Positions 47,965 through 56,695 of a stretch of DNA of 64,000 nucleotides are shown one piece after another. The notes beneath the pieces were generated by a model. The model was not told where the DNA came from, did not search any database, and saw nothing but the letters and a program-made list of their open reading frames with translations. The DNA comes from Streptosporangium sp. NBC_01495 (GTDB taxonomy: Bacteria; Actinomycetota; Actinomycetes; Streptosporangiales; Streptosporangiaceae): assembly GCF_036250735.1 (NCBI RefSeq), contig NZ_CP109430.1, positions 248,001 to 312,000 of the forward strand, in the 5' to 3' direction. The position numbers and the translations under genes are program-made. Within the stretch, counting starts at the first letter, position 1. Each line of letters starts with the position of its first letter.

Positions 47965-49056
47965 TTAGGTGGTGAATTCGACGCCGGCGAGGGAAACGGT
48001 GCGGTACGCGGCGAGGCGTTCAGCTTGTTCGACGATGTCATCGCGCGTGGTAGCGGGCAGCTTGTGCCACGGCTGAACGGCGACCTTCAATGTCTTGCCG
48101 GACTTGCGGGGACGCCAGGTGCCGACCAGTTCACCGTCGACCAGGACGGCGCCGGGGCGACCCAGCACCGGCCACAACTCCTTGGCGTGGGCCGTGCCCG
48201 GCACCAGGGTTGCCCGGTCTTTGGCCTGGAGGAAAAGGTCGAACGGGCCGAGCAGGCGCGTTGCCGTGGCGTCGGCCGATTCCAGCGCCGGTTCGTCGGC
48301 GGCCAGGAGCGAGCGCGCCTCGCCGCCGACCGTCACCTCGATCACGTCTTCGGGCCAGCGTGCCTTCACATCCTTGACCGTGGTATCGAGATAGTCGGCC
48401 ACGTGTTTGGGGGTGGCCGGGCCGAGCAGACGAAGGTACGCGCGGATGAGGTCGAATCTGTCGCCCGAGGCGACGGCCTTCTTGAACCCCGCGGTGCGCT
48501 GCAGGACCGGCGGCGACGTGTCGAGTTGCAGCTCCAGCCCGGCCCGCACGGCGGCCAGCCGGAACGGCATTTCGTGGAGGTGGGTAGCGTCGCATGATCG
48601 GCAGAACCGCAGATACGGCTCGGGCATCACCTCGGCCAAGCGCCCGGAGACGTCCCCCTTGGCCATCGGCTTGGTGACGATGGCTCGCATCTGAGCGGCT
48701 ACCTCGTCGAGGGCAGCCAGATTGCCGATGTCAGCCGCCTTCAACGGCCTGGCGGCGTCGTAGATGCGCTTGCCCGCGTCAGCGTCGGAGAACGGCTCGA
48801 CCGCGGCCGCCACCTTCCCCACGTCAGCGCGGCGGTAAAGGTGGGGAGCACCTCGCACAGTCCACAGCAGGATCAGATCCTCCACGGACAACGCCGCCAC
48901 ATCGACCCCGCGCATGGCCAGCGCCCACCTGCCGCCGTCCGGACCGGTCTCCTGCGCCCCGATATCGAGCACTGCGGTGTTTCCGAGCGTGCCCTCGGCT
49001 CGGTCAAGCTGCTGCGCCTGAACGCGGAAGTTCATCACCTGGCGCTGATCAATCAT
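47965..49056 (-). CDS. Winged-helix DNA-binding protein, AlkZ/HTH_42 family
   Basis: 363 residues. Pattern of the AlkZ-like superfamily: ALSVEDLILLWTVRGAPHLYRRADV (helix with the WTVRG.PH motif), then AVMP-like LAEVMPEPYLRFCRSC, winged helices in the middle (DLIRAYLRLLGPATPKHVADYLDT) and the C-terminal VLVDGELVGTWRPRK. Some members excise interstrand cross-links from DNA (AlkZ, YcaQ) and protect producers of DNA-alkylating antibiotics. The catalytic Gln motif is replaced in this branch by a GAQET sequence (about residue 33), so glycosylase activity is uncertain. An alternative start is Met8. Confidence 0.85.
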   Translation of the reverse strand: MIDQRQVMNFRVQAQQLDRAEGTLGNTAVLDIGAQETGPDGGRWALAMRGVDVAALSVEDLILLWTVRGAPHLYRRADVGKVAAAVEPFSDADAGKRIYDAARPLKAADIGNLAALDEVAAQMRAIVTKPMAKGDVSGRLAEVMPEPYLRFCRSCDATHLHEMPFRLAAVRAGLELQLDTSPPVLQRTAGFKKAVASGDRFDLIRAYLRLLGPATPKHVADYLDTTVKDVKARWPEDVIEVTVGGEARSLLAADEPALESADATATRLLGPFDLFLQAKDRATLVPGTAHAKELWPVLGRPGAVLVDGELVGTWRPRKSGKTLKVAVQPWHKLPATTRDDIVEQAERLAAYRTVSLAGVEFTT

Positions 49057-49407
49057 CCCTATATCCTAGGAAGCGACCCCGACAGACGCGCCGCGGCAGC
49101 CGGGCGTGACGGCCAGGTGGGGTGCGCAGTGCGGTCAGGATGCTGGACGTTGATGTTGAGCTAGTGCACATAGTCCTGGAACATCTGGCCTTCCAGGATC
49201 GGGTGTCAGCCTGGCGGAGCACCGAGGAGGCTGGACTTCTCGGGCCGTATTGGTGCCAGCTGACCTGGGAAGATACTCTCAAGATCATATCGCGCATGTA
49301 TCGCGATCATTGGCCTGCGGCTGCACACAGTGGCTTACGACTGCTCTTGATCCACTGTCTGTGATCAATAAATGCCCAGGTCAAGGACGTTTTCGCTGGT
49401 TGGAAGA
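49057..49407. other. Intergenic region before the tRNA-like scar
   Basis: A plus-strand frame (49122-49364) has weak protein character (DVELVHIVLEHLAFQDRV) but no family. Lower GC than neighbours from 49260 on. No integrase is seen. Confidence 0.3.
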
Positions 49408-49475
49408 GTGCCCCCGGCATGATTCGAACATGCGACACCCGCTTTAGGGGTGCGACTGTTCTTCTACCTGGAATA
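49408..49475 (-). tRNA. tRNA pseudogene: 3' half of a tRNA-Arg(CCT)-like gene, probable attachment-site scar
   Basis: On the minus strand CCTAAAGCGGGTGTCGCATG followed by TTCGAATCATGCCGGGGGCA reads as the anticodon loop onward: anticodon CCT, a GCATG-TTCGAAT-CATGC T-arm and a 3' acceptor strand CGGGGGC plus A. Upstream, GGTAGAAGAACA resembles a D-arm, but no GCCCCCG strand exists to pair with the acceptor. So the 5' part is missing or replaced. Duplicated 3' tRNA ends are typical of integration by site-specific recombinases. Identification of the isoacceptor is from memory of the consensus. Confidence 0.5.
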
Positions 49476-49812
49476 CCGCTTTGAGCTGCCCAGACTATGC
49501 GCGAGACGATCACTCCTTTCTTGATCATTCCGTACATGCTCCGTTGTGAGCGACTCGGTCGCCATGTCCTCCGATGGCAAGCGGACTGGGCACCGGAGTC
49601 GTCAAGATCCGGAGGTAGGAGGCCGTGCGACTCGATCCGATGTCGTACGTCCGGTTTACTCCCAGCGTCAGAGTGCCGACGGTTCACAGAACCCTGTCCA
49701 CCGAGCCATCGAACGTCGCTTGACCTGCTAGGACGTCATTCAGACTATCTACGGCGACGCGCATACGGCACAAGCCCGCTTCGGCGCCCCTCTTCCGATC
49801 TACGATGGTGGC
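49476..49812. other. Region between tRNA scar and the next gene
   Basis: No gene recognised. Moderately low GC for this genome, as is common in integrated DNA. Confidence 0.3.
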
Positions 49813-50241
49813 GTGCACAAGGAACTCCTGACTGCGCTGGAACCGGTATGCCGCGACCTGCGCACGAACTGTGCTGTACCTCCCGACATCCGCGAGGCCC
49901 CCGCCGACCCCGACCGTTGGGAAGGGCTGGCGGTCGCCGGCTTCTATGCCCCCGACGGCAGCGGGCAGGGCGTCTCCGCGGTACTCGGACAGGACCCGGC
50001 CGAGCAGGTGGCCCGGCTCGCAGATCAGGTGCAGGAGTGGGCGGTGGAAGCATTATGGACCGCGGGTCTGTCCGCGGTGTGGCCGCACTGCCCGTCGCAT
50101 CCCGATTCGCACCCCTTGGTCGCCAGGGTTGAACGCGACGAGGCGGCGTGGTTCTGTCCGCACACGGGTGAGCTGGTTGCTCCCATCGGGCAATTGCCCG
50201 CCATCGCGCCCCCAGAAGGATCCTCGCGCAGGAGTCCGTAG
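49813..50241 (+). CDS. Conserved-looking protein of unknown function
   Basis: 142 residues from GTG 49813. Consistent codon bias and a globular composition: LLTALEPVCRDLRTNC, GLAVAGFYAPDGSGQG, RLADQVQEWAVEALWTAG, then WPHCPSHPDSHPLVA and WFCPHTGELVAPIG. Paired Cys and His in the second half (HCPSHPDSHP, FCPHTGE) could bind a metal. I know no name for this family. Confidence 0.6.
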   Translation: MHKELLTALEPVCRDLRTNCAVPPDIREAPADPDRWEGLAVAGFYAPDGSGQGVSAVLGQDPAEQVARLADQVQEWAVEALWTAGLSAVWPHCPSHPDSHPLVARVERDEAAWFCPHTGELVAPIGQLPAIAPPEGSSRRSP

Positions 50242-50844
50242 CACAGCCGGCAAGTGGGCCGGCTGGAACTCACAACGGCCAGGTGTCTTCGGCGGATGCC
50301 GCCCCGTTCCTGGGCGAGTTCGCGCCGGGCATGGACATGATCACTTTGAAGTGATGTAACCCGGCGTCGATGGAGTTGGCCGGTAGGCCGGGTTCTAATT
50401 CGGCCTGCCCGTGACCTGCGGCGAAATCAGGGAAGTCGCTTCTGAGCTGCCAGAACGCTGCCGTCAGTTGACAGTGCTTGCCACGGTCTTCCGACGCCAT
50501 GTGCCCCCGATGTGCCCTCGACGCTTCCGCGTCATCCTCAGGGACCACCACCACGCCTGCGGCTTCCACGGCGCGAACGTCGGTTCGCTCTGGAAAACCC
50601 TTCGCTGAGGCTCTGACCAGCATTTCCGTTGCTTTTGCAGCGATTACTACCGGATCCCCAAGGGTCCGGCGGCAGTCCGAGAGGTGGGAGGCCTGCGCTT
50701 GGCGCGCTGGCGGCGAGGTGACGCCCCCACCCCGGATGGGACGGCCCACCGGATAGATCGTCACACCCCCGTTTGCCGCCCCTTCCTGAAAGGATCTAGG
50801 CCGGTCGAACCCACGACGATGTTCTTCGGGAAAGAGGTGTCCGG
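50242..50844. other. Intergenic region upstream of the kinase gene
   Basis: 600 bases of mixed composition. A minus-strand frame (50270-50764) is open but lacks a ribosome site and family. The kinase promoter probably lies in 50740-50840. Confidence 0.35.
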
Positions 50845-52683
50845 ATGGAGCCGTTGCGGCAGGGTGATCCGCGCCAGGCGGGGGCCTATCGGCTGGAGGG
50901 GCGGCTGGGCGGTGGCGGGATGGGGCAGGTGTTTCTGGGACGCTCTCGTGGCGGCCGCCCGGTCGCGGTCAAGCTGGTGCGGCCCGAGCTGGCCGACGAT
51001 GCCGGGTTTCGGCGCCGGTTCGCCCAGGAGGTCGAGGCCGCCCGCCGGGTCGGCGGGTTTTACACCGCCCAGGTGGTCGACGCTGACCCCGATGCCGACC
51101 CGCCGTGGCTGGTCACCGCCTACATCCCCGGCCCGTCCCTGCATCAGGCTGTCGCGACGCACGGTCCGCTGCCTGCGGAGGCGATCACAGTGCTGGGAGC
51201 GGGACTGGCCGAGGGGCTCGGCGCGATCCACGCCTGCGACCTGGTGCACCGCGACCTCAAACCCTCCAATGTGATCCTCGCCGCCGACGGCCCCCGTGTC
51301 ATCGACTTCGGCATCACCCGCGCACTAGACGCCACCTCCCACACCCTCTCCCACGTCGTGGTCGGCACCCCGTCGTTCATGTCCCCGGAACAGGCGCGCG
51401 GCCACGAGATCGGCCAACCCAGTGACGTGTTCTCCCTCGGACTTGTCCTGGCGTTCGCCGCCACCGGCCGCAGCCCGTTCGGCACAGGCCCGGCTCAAGC
51501 GATCGTCTACCGCATCGTCCACGACGGACCCGACCTGACCGGCATGCCCGCCCACCTGGCGGATCTGGTGAGGCGCTGCCTGGCCAAAGACCCCGGCGAC
51601 CGCGCCCGCGTGGCCGACCTCCTCGAGGAACTCACCAACCCCACCCAGACAATCACCCAATGGCCCCCGCCGCCGATCGCGACGATGATTACCGAACGCC
51701 TGGTGCAGACCTCGACGGCCTTGGCGTCCGAGGTCGAGGCGCGGGTACGCGAGCTCATTGGCAGGGGGAAGAATGTCGAAGCGATCAAGCTCGTGCGACA
51801 GCGGACCGATCTCGGCCTGAAGGACGCCAAGGAGCTCGTCGACGCCATAGCGGCCGGGTACGCAGTGCCGGCGGCCGGACCCGGCATGCCGGGCCTGCCG
51901 GGTTCGCCCGGCGGTCCTGGCCAGGTAGTCGATGCCGAGACACGCGCCGGTGCCGAGGAGCTGATCGCCAAGGGCAAGCTGATCAAAGCGATCACGCTCG
52001 TGCGGCAGCGGACCGGTCTCGGTCTCAAGGAGGCCAAGGACTACTGCGAGGCACTGCGGGACGGCAGGCCCTGGCGCGAGGAGCTTCACGCCGCTCTGGT
52101 CGGCCTCGGCTATTCGGGCAAGGACGCCGACGCGGCCGTCGACGCGGTCGCCGCCGACCTGACCGGCGACGAGGTCCCCCTGATCCACACGCTCCTGAAG
52201 TCGGCCATCCGCAAACTGAGCCGCAAGGAACGGCCGCCCCGGCCCCCCGGGGCGGGCCACCCGGTGGCGATCAGCCACGGTGTCGGCACCACAACCGCCG
52301 CGGTAACACTGGCCCTGCTGTGCCTTCCAGGGCTCCTGTACCTGGTCTCCAAGACCGTCGAATACCTCCAAGACCCCGATGCGCCAACCGAGTTGATCGC
52401 GGTGAATATGGCGGTGGGCATTGTGGAGGCGGTCCTCCTCGCAACGGGCGCGCTGCTGCTGTTCCAGCACAAGATGGCTGGACGCTGGATGATCGCGGCA
52501 ACCGGTGGCGCGGCGGCTCTGCACGGTATGAGCGTCAGCGTGCAATACCTTCTGGTTGGAGGGCCACCATCCGTCGCAGCGATCGCCTTCGTTGTCGGCC
52601 CGCTGACGGCCGTTTCGGCGGCCGCCGCCATGATCATGGCCATACACCCGTCCACCGGCCGCTGGTGCCTTCGCCGGAGCTAG
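50845..52683 (+). CDS. Hanks-type Ser/Thr protein kinase with two L7/L12-like repeats and a C-terminal membrane domain
   Basis: 612 residues; AGAGG lies upstream. Kinase domain 14-265: glycine loop LGGGGMGQV (21-29), Lys43 in AVKLV, catalytic HRDLKPSN (135-142), DFG 154-156 and the activation segment GTPSFMSPEQARG. Then two segments that match the ribosomal L7/L12 C-terminal helix pair: ELIGRGKNVEAIKLVRQRT (303-321) with DLGLKDAKELVD, and ELIAKGKLIKAITLVRQRT with GLGLKEAKDYCE (372-402). A RuvA-C-like unit follows (ELHAALVGLGYSGKDADAAVDAV, about 413-435). Four transmembrane helices lie between 482 and 600. Usual actinobacterial kinases have one membrane helix and PASTA or propeller sensors, so this layout is unusual. 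Target unknown. Confidence 0.9.
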   Translation: MEPLRQGDPRQAGAYRLEGRLGGGGMGQVFLGRSRGGRPVAVKLVRPELADDAGFRRRFAQEVEAARRVGGFYTAQVVDADPDADPPWLVTAYIPGPSLHQAVATHGPLPAEAITVLGAGLAEGLGAIHACDLVHRDLKPSNVILAADGPRVIDFGITRALDATSHTLSHVVVGTPSFMSPEQARGHEIGQPSDVFSLGLVLAFAATGRSPFGTGPAQAIVYRIVHDGPDLTGMPAHLADLVRRCLAKDPGDRARVADLLEELTNPTQTITQWPPPPIATMITERLVQTSTALASEVEARVRELIGRGKNVEAIKLVRQRTDLGLKDAKELVDAIAAGYAVPAAGPGMPGLPGSPGGPGQVVDAETRAGAEELIAKGKLIKAITLVRQRTGLGLKEAKDYCEALRDGRPWREELHAALVGLGYSGKDADAAVDAVAADLTGDEVPLIHTLLKSAIRKLSRKERPPRPPGAGHPVAISHGVGTTTAAVTLALLCLPGLLYLVSKTVEYLQDPDAPTELIAVNMAVGIVEAVLLATGALLLFQHKMAGRWMIAATGGAAALHGMSVSVQYLLVGGPPSVAAIAFVVGPLTAVSAAAAMIMAIHPSTGRWCLRRS

Positions 52684-52896
52684 TGCGGTGACCACGTACG
52701 TTAGCCGGGTTGATTGATCGGTTGATGATGGAGGCGTACTGATCTCGCTGTGGGTTATCGACAGGGTTTACCCGTACGAGGGGAGAGCCATTACCAATGC
52801 TCCTCGCAATTAGGGATCGGGCGTGCGGCGTGGCTTAGGGCTGGCTGAAGGTTTTCGCTTGCTTGATGGACGGGCCCACCCTCTGCGCCAAGATGA
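52684..52896. other. Intergenic, nothing recognised
   Basis: About 200 bases after the kinase gene with no clear hairpin or gene. Confidence 0.3.
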
Positions 52897-53170
52897 TCAC
52901 TGCGTAATCCACTCCGGCGGTTCAGTTGAGGTCGCCTTGCGCCACGTCTCCGCGACCTCCGAAGGGTTCTGCTGATAAAGGTTGCGGAGGAGCATTATTG
53001 CCACGCGGACGAGATCGGGGAAATCCCGCTCTACGGCGATCTGGAGGCCTTTCACAATTAATGCAAGGCCCTCCTCAAGTTGTTCTGATTCACTTGGCAA
53101 CCGGCCATTGACAACGCAGCTGGTGGCCAAGTCCACCGAGTGGACCTCAGGGTTGGTCACGAGTAAGCGT
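52897..53170 (-). pseudogene. C-terminal fragment of a helical-repeat protein
   Basis: The last 90 residues of a minus-strand frame, from LLVTNPEVHSVDLATSC through LEEGLALIVKGLQIAVERD to EPPEWITQ and a stop, have normal codon use and look like the last helices of a tetratricopeptide-type regulator. The upstream 40 residues are Arg-rich noise, so the N-terminal part of the gene is lost. Confidence 0.4.
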
Positions 53171-53473
53171 GCGCCTGACGTCCTTCGAACGCCGCCTGCC
53201 GGTGACCGGGCTCGCGCTCGACGTGCGGCGGGGGTCTGTCTCCCCTTGCGACAAGCGGCGTAACCAGTTGCCGCGGTGCCCATCACCGTGGCCGCGACCG
53301 TCGACGGCCCACGCCGGTGTCGAGATGAACCGTCGATTCGACATGCTCGAATGCCCGGTGAGGAATCCGTCGATCAGCCAGGAAAGTCCACGAATCGAAA
53401 CCCTTGACAAAGTGTCTCGCATTTATCAAGGCTGTGATCAGGTACGAAATCGAAGAGGATTCGAGTTATTCGA
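53171..53473. other. Intergenic region upstream of the IclR fusion
   Basis: No gene. A lower-GC stretch at 53390-53480 (CTTGACA, then TATCAAG) may hold the promoter of the next gene. Confidence 0.35.
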
Positions 53474-54347
53474 ATGGTGACGACAGGAATGGCGACGACG
53501 AGGAAGTCGTCGAGTACGACCAAGGCGTTCGAGCTGCTGGAGACGGTGGCGTCCGCCGGCACAGCGGGTGCGAGCCTGTACGATCCGGCAGCCGCGTCCC
53601 ATGTCGCGGTCAGCACGGCCCACCGCTACGCCGCATCCCTGCTTGAGCTCGGCGTCCTGGAGAAGGACGGCGGCGGCCGGTACCGGCTCGTCGACATCAC
53701 GATGACCAAGAAGGACACGATCGACCACCCCGACCGGCCCAGCCGATTCGGGTACGGGGCCACGCAGATCGAAGCCGAGGTCCCTTACACGGTGTTCAAG
53801 GACAGCCCGTCTGTGGACATGTCCGTGGCGCTGCACAACCCGGCGGACACGGCGAAGAGCTACGAGTACTGGACCTGTACCACGCTTGCACCGGGCGAGG
53901 AGTCGACCTGGGGTTCGCCGACGATGGACATCGTCACGAACGTCGACACCATCCGGTACGACTCGGCCTACCGCTGGATGGCCGACGTCGAGCAGCCGGC
54001 TCACCCGCAGACACCGACCGACCGGCATCTCGTGCTCGACAAGATCAAGAAGATGAGCGAGTGGCGTAGCGACGGCATCGCCGACGGCGCCGCGCACGTC
54101 GGGTTCGCCCACGACGACGAAGGTGTGTCGGTCACGGCCAACGTGTTCACAACCCTCATCGGCCAGGACATGACGGCCGCCCTGGTCGACGACTCGACCG
54201 GAAGCACGCTGACGAGTGCGACTCACGGGTGACGCGTACGTCTCGCACGAACTCTCGGCACCCGTCGAGTCCGGTGCGACCGCGACGCTCGTGCTCACCG
54301 GTGGTGGCGGGAAGGAGTTACCGCGCGCGAGCGTGACCGACGAGTGA
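53474..54347 (+). pseudogene. IclR helix-turn-helix fused to part of a secreted beta-sandwich protein
   Basis: Residues 1-75 are an IclR-type winged helix (TTKAFELLETVASAG, AAASHVAVSTAHRYAASLLELGVLEKDGGGRYRLVDI). Instead of the IclR effector domain, the frame continues with KKDTIDHPDRPSRFGYGATQIEAEVPYTVF, DMSVALHNPADTAKSYEYWTCTTLAPG and ADGAAHVGFAHDDEG, which are sheet segments of a carbohydrate-associated extracellular protein (DUF5107-like). A stop at 54230 is a frameshift: the +1 frame goes on as DAYVSHELSAPVESGATATLVLTGGGG to TGA 54345-54347. Evidence of a deletion fusion followed by decay; a functional product is unlikely. Confidence 0.65.
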
Positions 54348-54455
54348 ACCGAACCAGCGCACATCGGCACCCGTGACGGGGGCCGCGCCTCACGCGCGGC
54401 CCCGAGGCCCGAAGCGGCACGAACGGACGCCTTGCTCAACGAAGAAGGAAGCGCA

Positions 54456-56348
54456 ATGAGAGCAACAACTCGCAATCGCAGACGTCGCTCGGCCGTGGCG
54501 GCCCTGAGCGTGGTCACCCTGGGGGCATCTCTGCTCCTCGCCGCGACGCCGGTCGCCGCGACGCCGGCCGCCGCGGACGGGCCCAGCGCCTCGATCATCT
54601 TGGGCGAGGTCAACGAGGAGAACGGTCTCCGCCAGATCGAGCAGGGTGACGGCACGACCGCACCCGTGACGGTTGGCGGGCTGAGCGCACGCAAGACCGT
54701 GCAGACTTCGGCGCCGGCGCAGCACATGTACTTCCAGGTCGACGACGCGGTCGCCTTCGATGGCGCCTTCGTCGCGTGCCTGCAAGTCGAGTACTTCGAC
54801 GAGGGCGGGGCCACATTCCGCGTCCAGTACGACTCGACCAGCAGCGCGTACGCCGGGACGGGTTCGGTGAACCGCACCGGGTCGAACACGTGGAAGACGG
54901 CGGGCTTCGAGCTGATGGACGCCCGGTTCGCCAACCGCGAGAACGGCGGCGCCGACTTCCGCGTCGAGGCGGGCACGACCGGGGTGACCTTCCACAGCGT
55001 GAAGTTGACGATCATCCAGGAAGACGACGGCGTGACCCCGCCGTGCGCGGCCGCCGATCCCGAGCCGGAACCCACCCCCATCCGCTGGCGGCTCAAGTAC
55101 GACGAGCCGTTCGAGAAGAAGATCCGCACTGAGGCGAGCCCATGGGTGCTCGACGACTACAGCGAACCGGTCGACGACTTCAACGACGACAACGGCGACC
55201 TCTACCGCCTTCAGCTCGGTCCCAAGTTCGACGCGGCGATGGCGACCATGCGGACCTACCGGCAGGAGACCGAGTTCGGCAAGGACGGCTGGCTCACGGC
55301 GTCCCTCTCCACGCGCGAGAGCGGCGGGCGAGTCGACGACAGCTATACCGACACTGCCGAACGTCCGTCGATCAAGACGGAGAAGCTGGAGACCGTAGGC
55401 GCCGTCGCCAAGATCGCCGTGCCTCACTACACAGGTGGCGCGATCATCCGCAACACCGAGCCGCTGCCGAAGTACTACCGCATCGAGTACGACCTCAAGA
55501 CGCTCGACTTCGGCGGCTTGCGTAACGGCTCGCTGTTCTACGACGGCAAGTACAACGGGTACACCCTCGGGGAGTGCAAGACGTTCTACCCCTGGGTCGG
55601 CAACCCGAACGACATCGACCCGGCCGACCCCTGCGCCACCCGCTCCGTGCGGGAGGACAGCAACGAGGCGTACAACGCGTTCCACTTCATGTCGATCCTG
55701 GACTTCCCGGCGATGCCCCGGAACCTGGCGATGTACCACTGGCACCGCAAGGTGCTCATGGACCAGTTCAGCCCGGCCCCGTCCCGGAACACGAACGGCT
55801 ACGACGTCTGCAACTCGCTGACCGGTGAGAAGTACCCCTGGGACACGAGCAACCGCACCACGGTGAACATGCTCTACTTCACGGGTTCGCTCGGTCAGTC
55901 GCAGACGTTCGTGACGAGCTGCGACCGTCGGCCGGTTTCCGGCGTGCAGAAGTCGGCCGTGGAGCTGCAGCCCGAGCTGATGCCCCATAAGGACTACGCG
56001 TTCGCCATCGAGCGCACCGAGGCGGGTTACACGCTCGAGGTGAGCGGCGTCTTCAAGAACGTCGGCAAGCAGACCTACCGGTTCACCCGGGGCTTCATCG
56101 ACGACGACGCCGGCGTGATCGGGGCGAACGTCCCGATCTTCCACTACAACGTGGACGCCGAGGAGTACGACGGCCAGTTCAACACGTCGCACACCGCCCA
56201 GGGCGCGTTTGGCTCCAAGACGTGGGACAACCAGTGGCCGGCCGGCTCGGCCTACCCCGACTACTTCGTCATCGGTGAGCCGTACACGAACGTCGGTGAG
56301 GGCCAGGCCCGCATCGACAACATCCGGCTGTACGTGCCGAAGAAGTAA
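54456..56348 (+). CDS. Large secreted protein of unknown function, possibly carbohydrate-active
   Basis: 630 residues from ATG 54456 (AGGA upstream). Sec signal peptide with cleavage near ATPVAA-TPAAADG. Residues about 40-200 form a jelly-roll-like carbohydrate-binding module (MYFQVDDAVAFDGAFVACLQVEYFDEG, then TFHSVKLTIIQ). Residues 220-630 form a second beta-rich domain (IEYDLKTLDFGGLRNGSLFYDG, AYNAFHFMSILDFPAMPRNLAMYHW, FHYNVDAEEYDGQFN...) that ends ARIDNIRLYVPK, like laminin-G or polysaccharide-lyase type sandwiches. The preceding IclR/beta-sandwich remnant suggests a former sugar-use locus. No catalytic residues can be named. Confidence 0.7.
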   Translation: MRATTRNRRRRSAVAALSVVTLGASLLLAATPVAATPAAADGPSASIILGEVNEENGLRQIEQGDGTTAPVTVGGLSARKTVQTSAPAQHMYFQVDDAVAFDGAFVACLQVEYFDEGGATFRVQYDSTSSAYAGTGSVNRTGSNTWKTAGFELMDARFANRENGGADFRVEAGTTGVTFHSVKLTIIQEDDGVTPPCAAADPEPEPTPIRWRLKYDEPFEKKIRTEASPWVLDDYSEPVDDFNDDNGDLYRLQLGPKFDAAMATMRTYRQETEFGKDGWLTASLSTRESGGRVDDSYTDTAERPSIKTEKLETVGAVAKIAVPHYTGGAIIRNTEPLPKYYRIEYDLKTLDFGGLRNGSLFYDGKYNGYTLGECKTFYPWVGNPNDIDPADPCATRSVREDSNEAYNAFHFMSILDFPAMPRNLAMYHWHRKVLMDQFSPAPSRNTNGYDVCNSLTGEKYPWDTSNRTTVNMLYFTGSLGQSQTFVTSCDRRPVSGVQKSAVELQPELMPHKDYAFAIERTEAGYTLEVSGVFKNVGKQTYRFTRGFIDDDAGVIGANVPIFHYNVDAEEYDGQFNTSHTAQGAFGSKTWDNQWPAGSAYPDYFVIGEPYTNVGEGQARIDNIRLYVPKK

Positions 56349-56379
56349 GCACGGGAAGGTCGCGGTCGAACTGACGCAG

Positions 56380-56418
56380 CCGCGCCCCTGGGACCTCAGA
56401 CTGCACCCAGGGGCGCGG
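56380..56418 (+). terminator. Terminator after the secreted-protein gene
   Basis: Perfect 13-bp stem CCGCGCCCCTGGG / CCCAGGGGCGCGG with a 13-base loop, 31 bases after the stop. Confidence 0.85.
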
Positions 56419-56695
56419 CCTGCGCTCCGAATTCACGCGATCCTTCATTTCGAGTCTTCGATTAGGGCCCCCGCTCGGGTTCGTGTCACCAGCCGCAAAG
56501 TAACTCTTGGTGATGGCCATTGAACGATGTGGTCAGGCTCTGTCCGCTTATGGTTGGCCGCAAAGTAACAGAGTGTTGCGTTTCAAGTCCGCTACGTCGC
56601 GATCACGGCTCTGACATACCGATCGGTAGCCGGACGGTTACCAATCATGTTTTTCCTGACCTTCAGCGGAGCTCGGGGAGAAACAGGGTGCGAGC
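56419..56695. other. Region between terminator and Tn3 transposase gene
   Basis: Contains the proposed transposon end and a second partial copy of its inner sequence. No resolvase gene is seen here. Confidence 0.4.
56465..56504. repeat. Probable left inverted repeat of a Tn3-family transposon
   Basis: The 40 bases from GGGCCCCCGCTCGGG to CCGCAAAGTAAC have the size and layout of Tn3-group ends (G-rich tip, inner end ..GTAA.). The inner word GCCGCAAAGTAAC is repeated at about 56557-56569. No matching right end can be found after the transposase gene inside the window. Confidence 0.45.

Noticed and set aside
49786-49805. CTCTTCCGATCT, identical to the end of a common sequencing adapter
   Set aside because: Only 12 bases match and the surrounding DNA has normal composition; a chance match is more likely than a contaminating adapter.
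50270-50764. Minus-strand frame of 164 codons upstream of the kinase gene
   Set aside because: No start signal, mixed codon use and no family; kept as non-coding.
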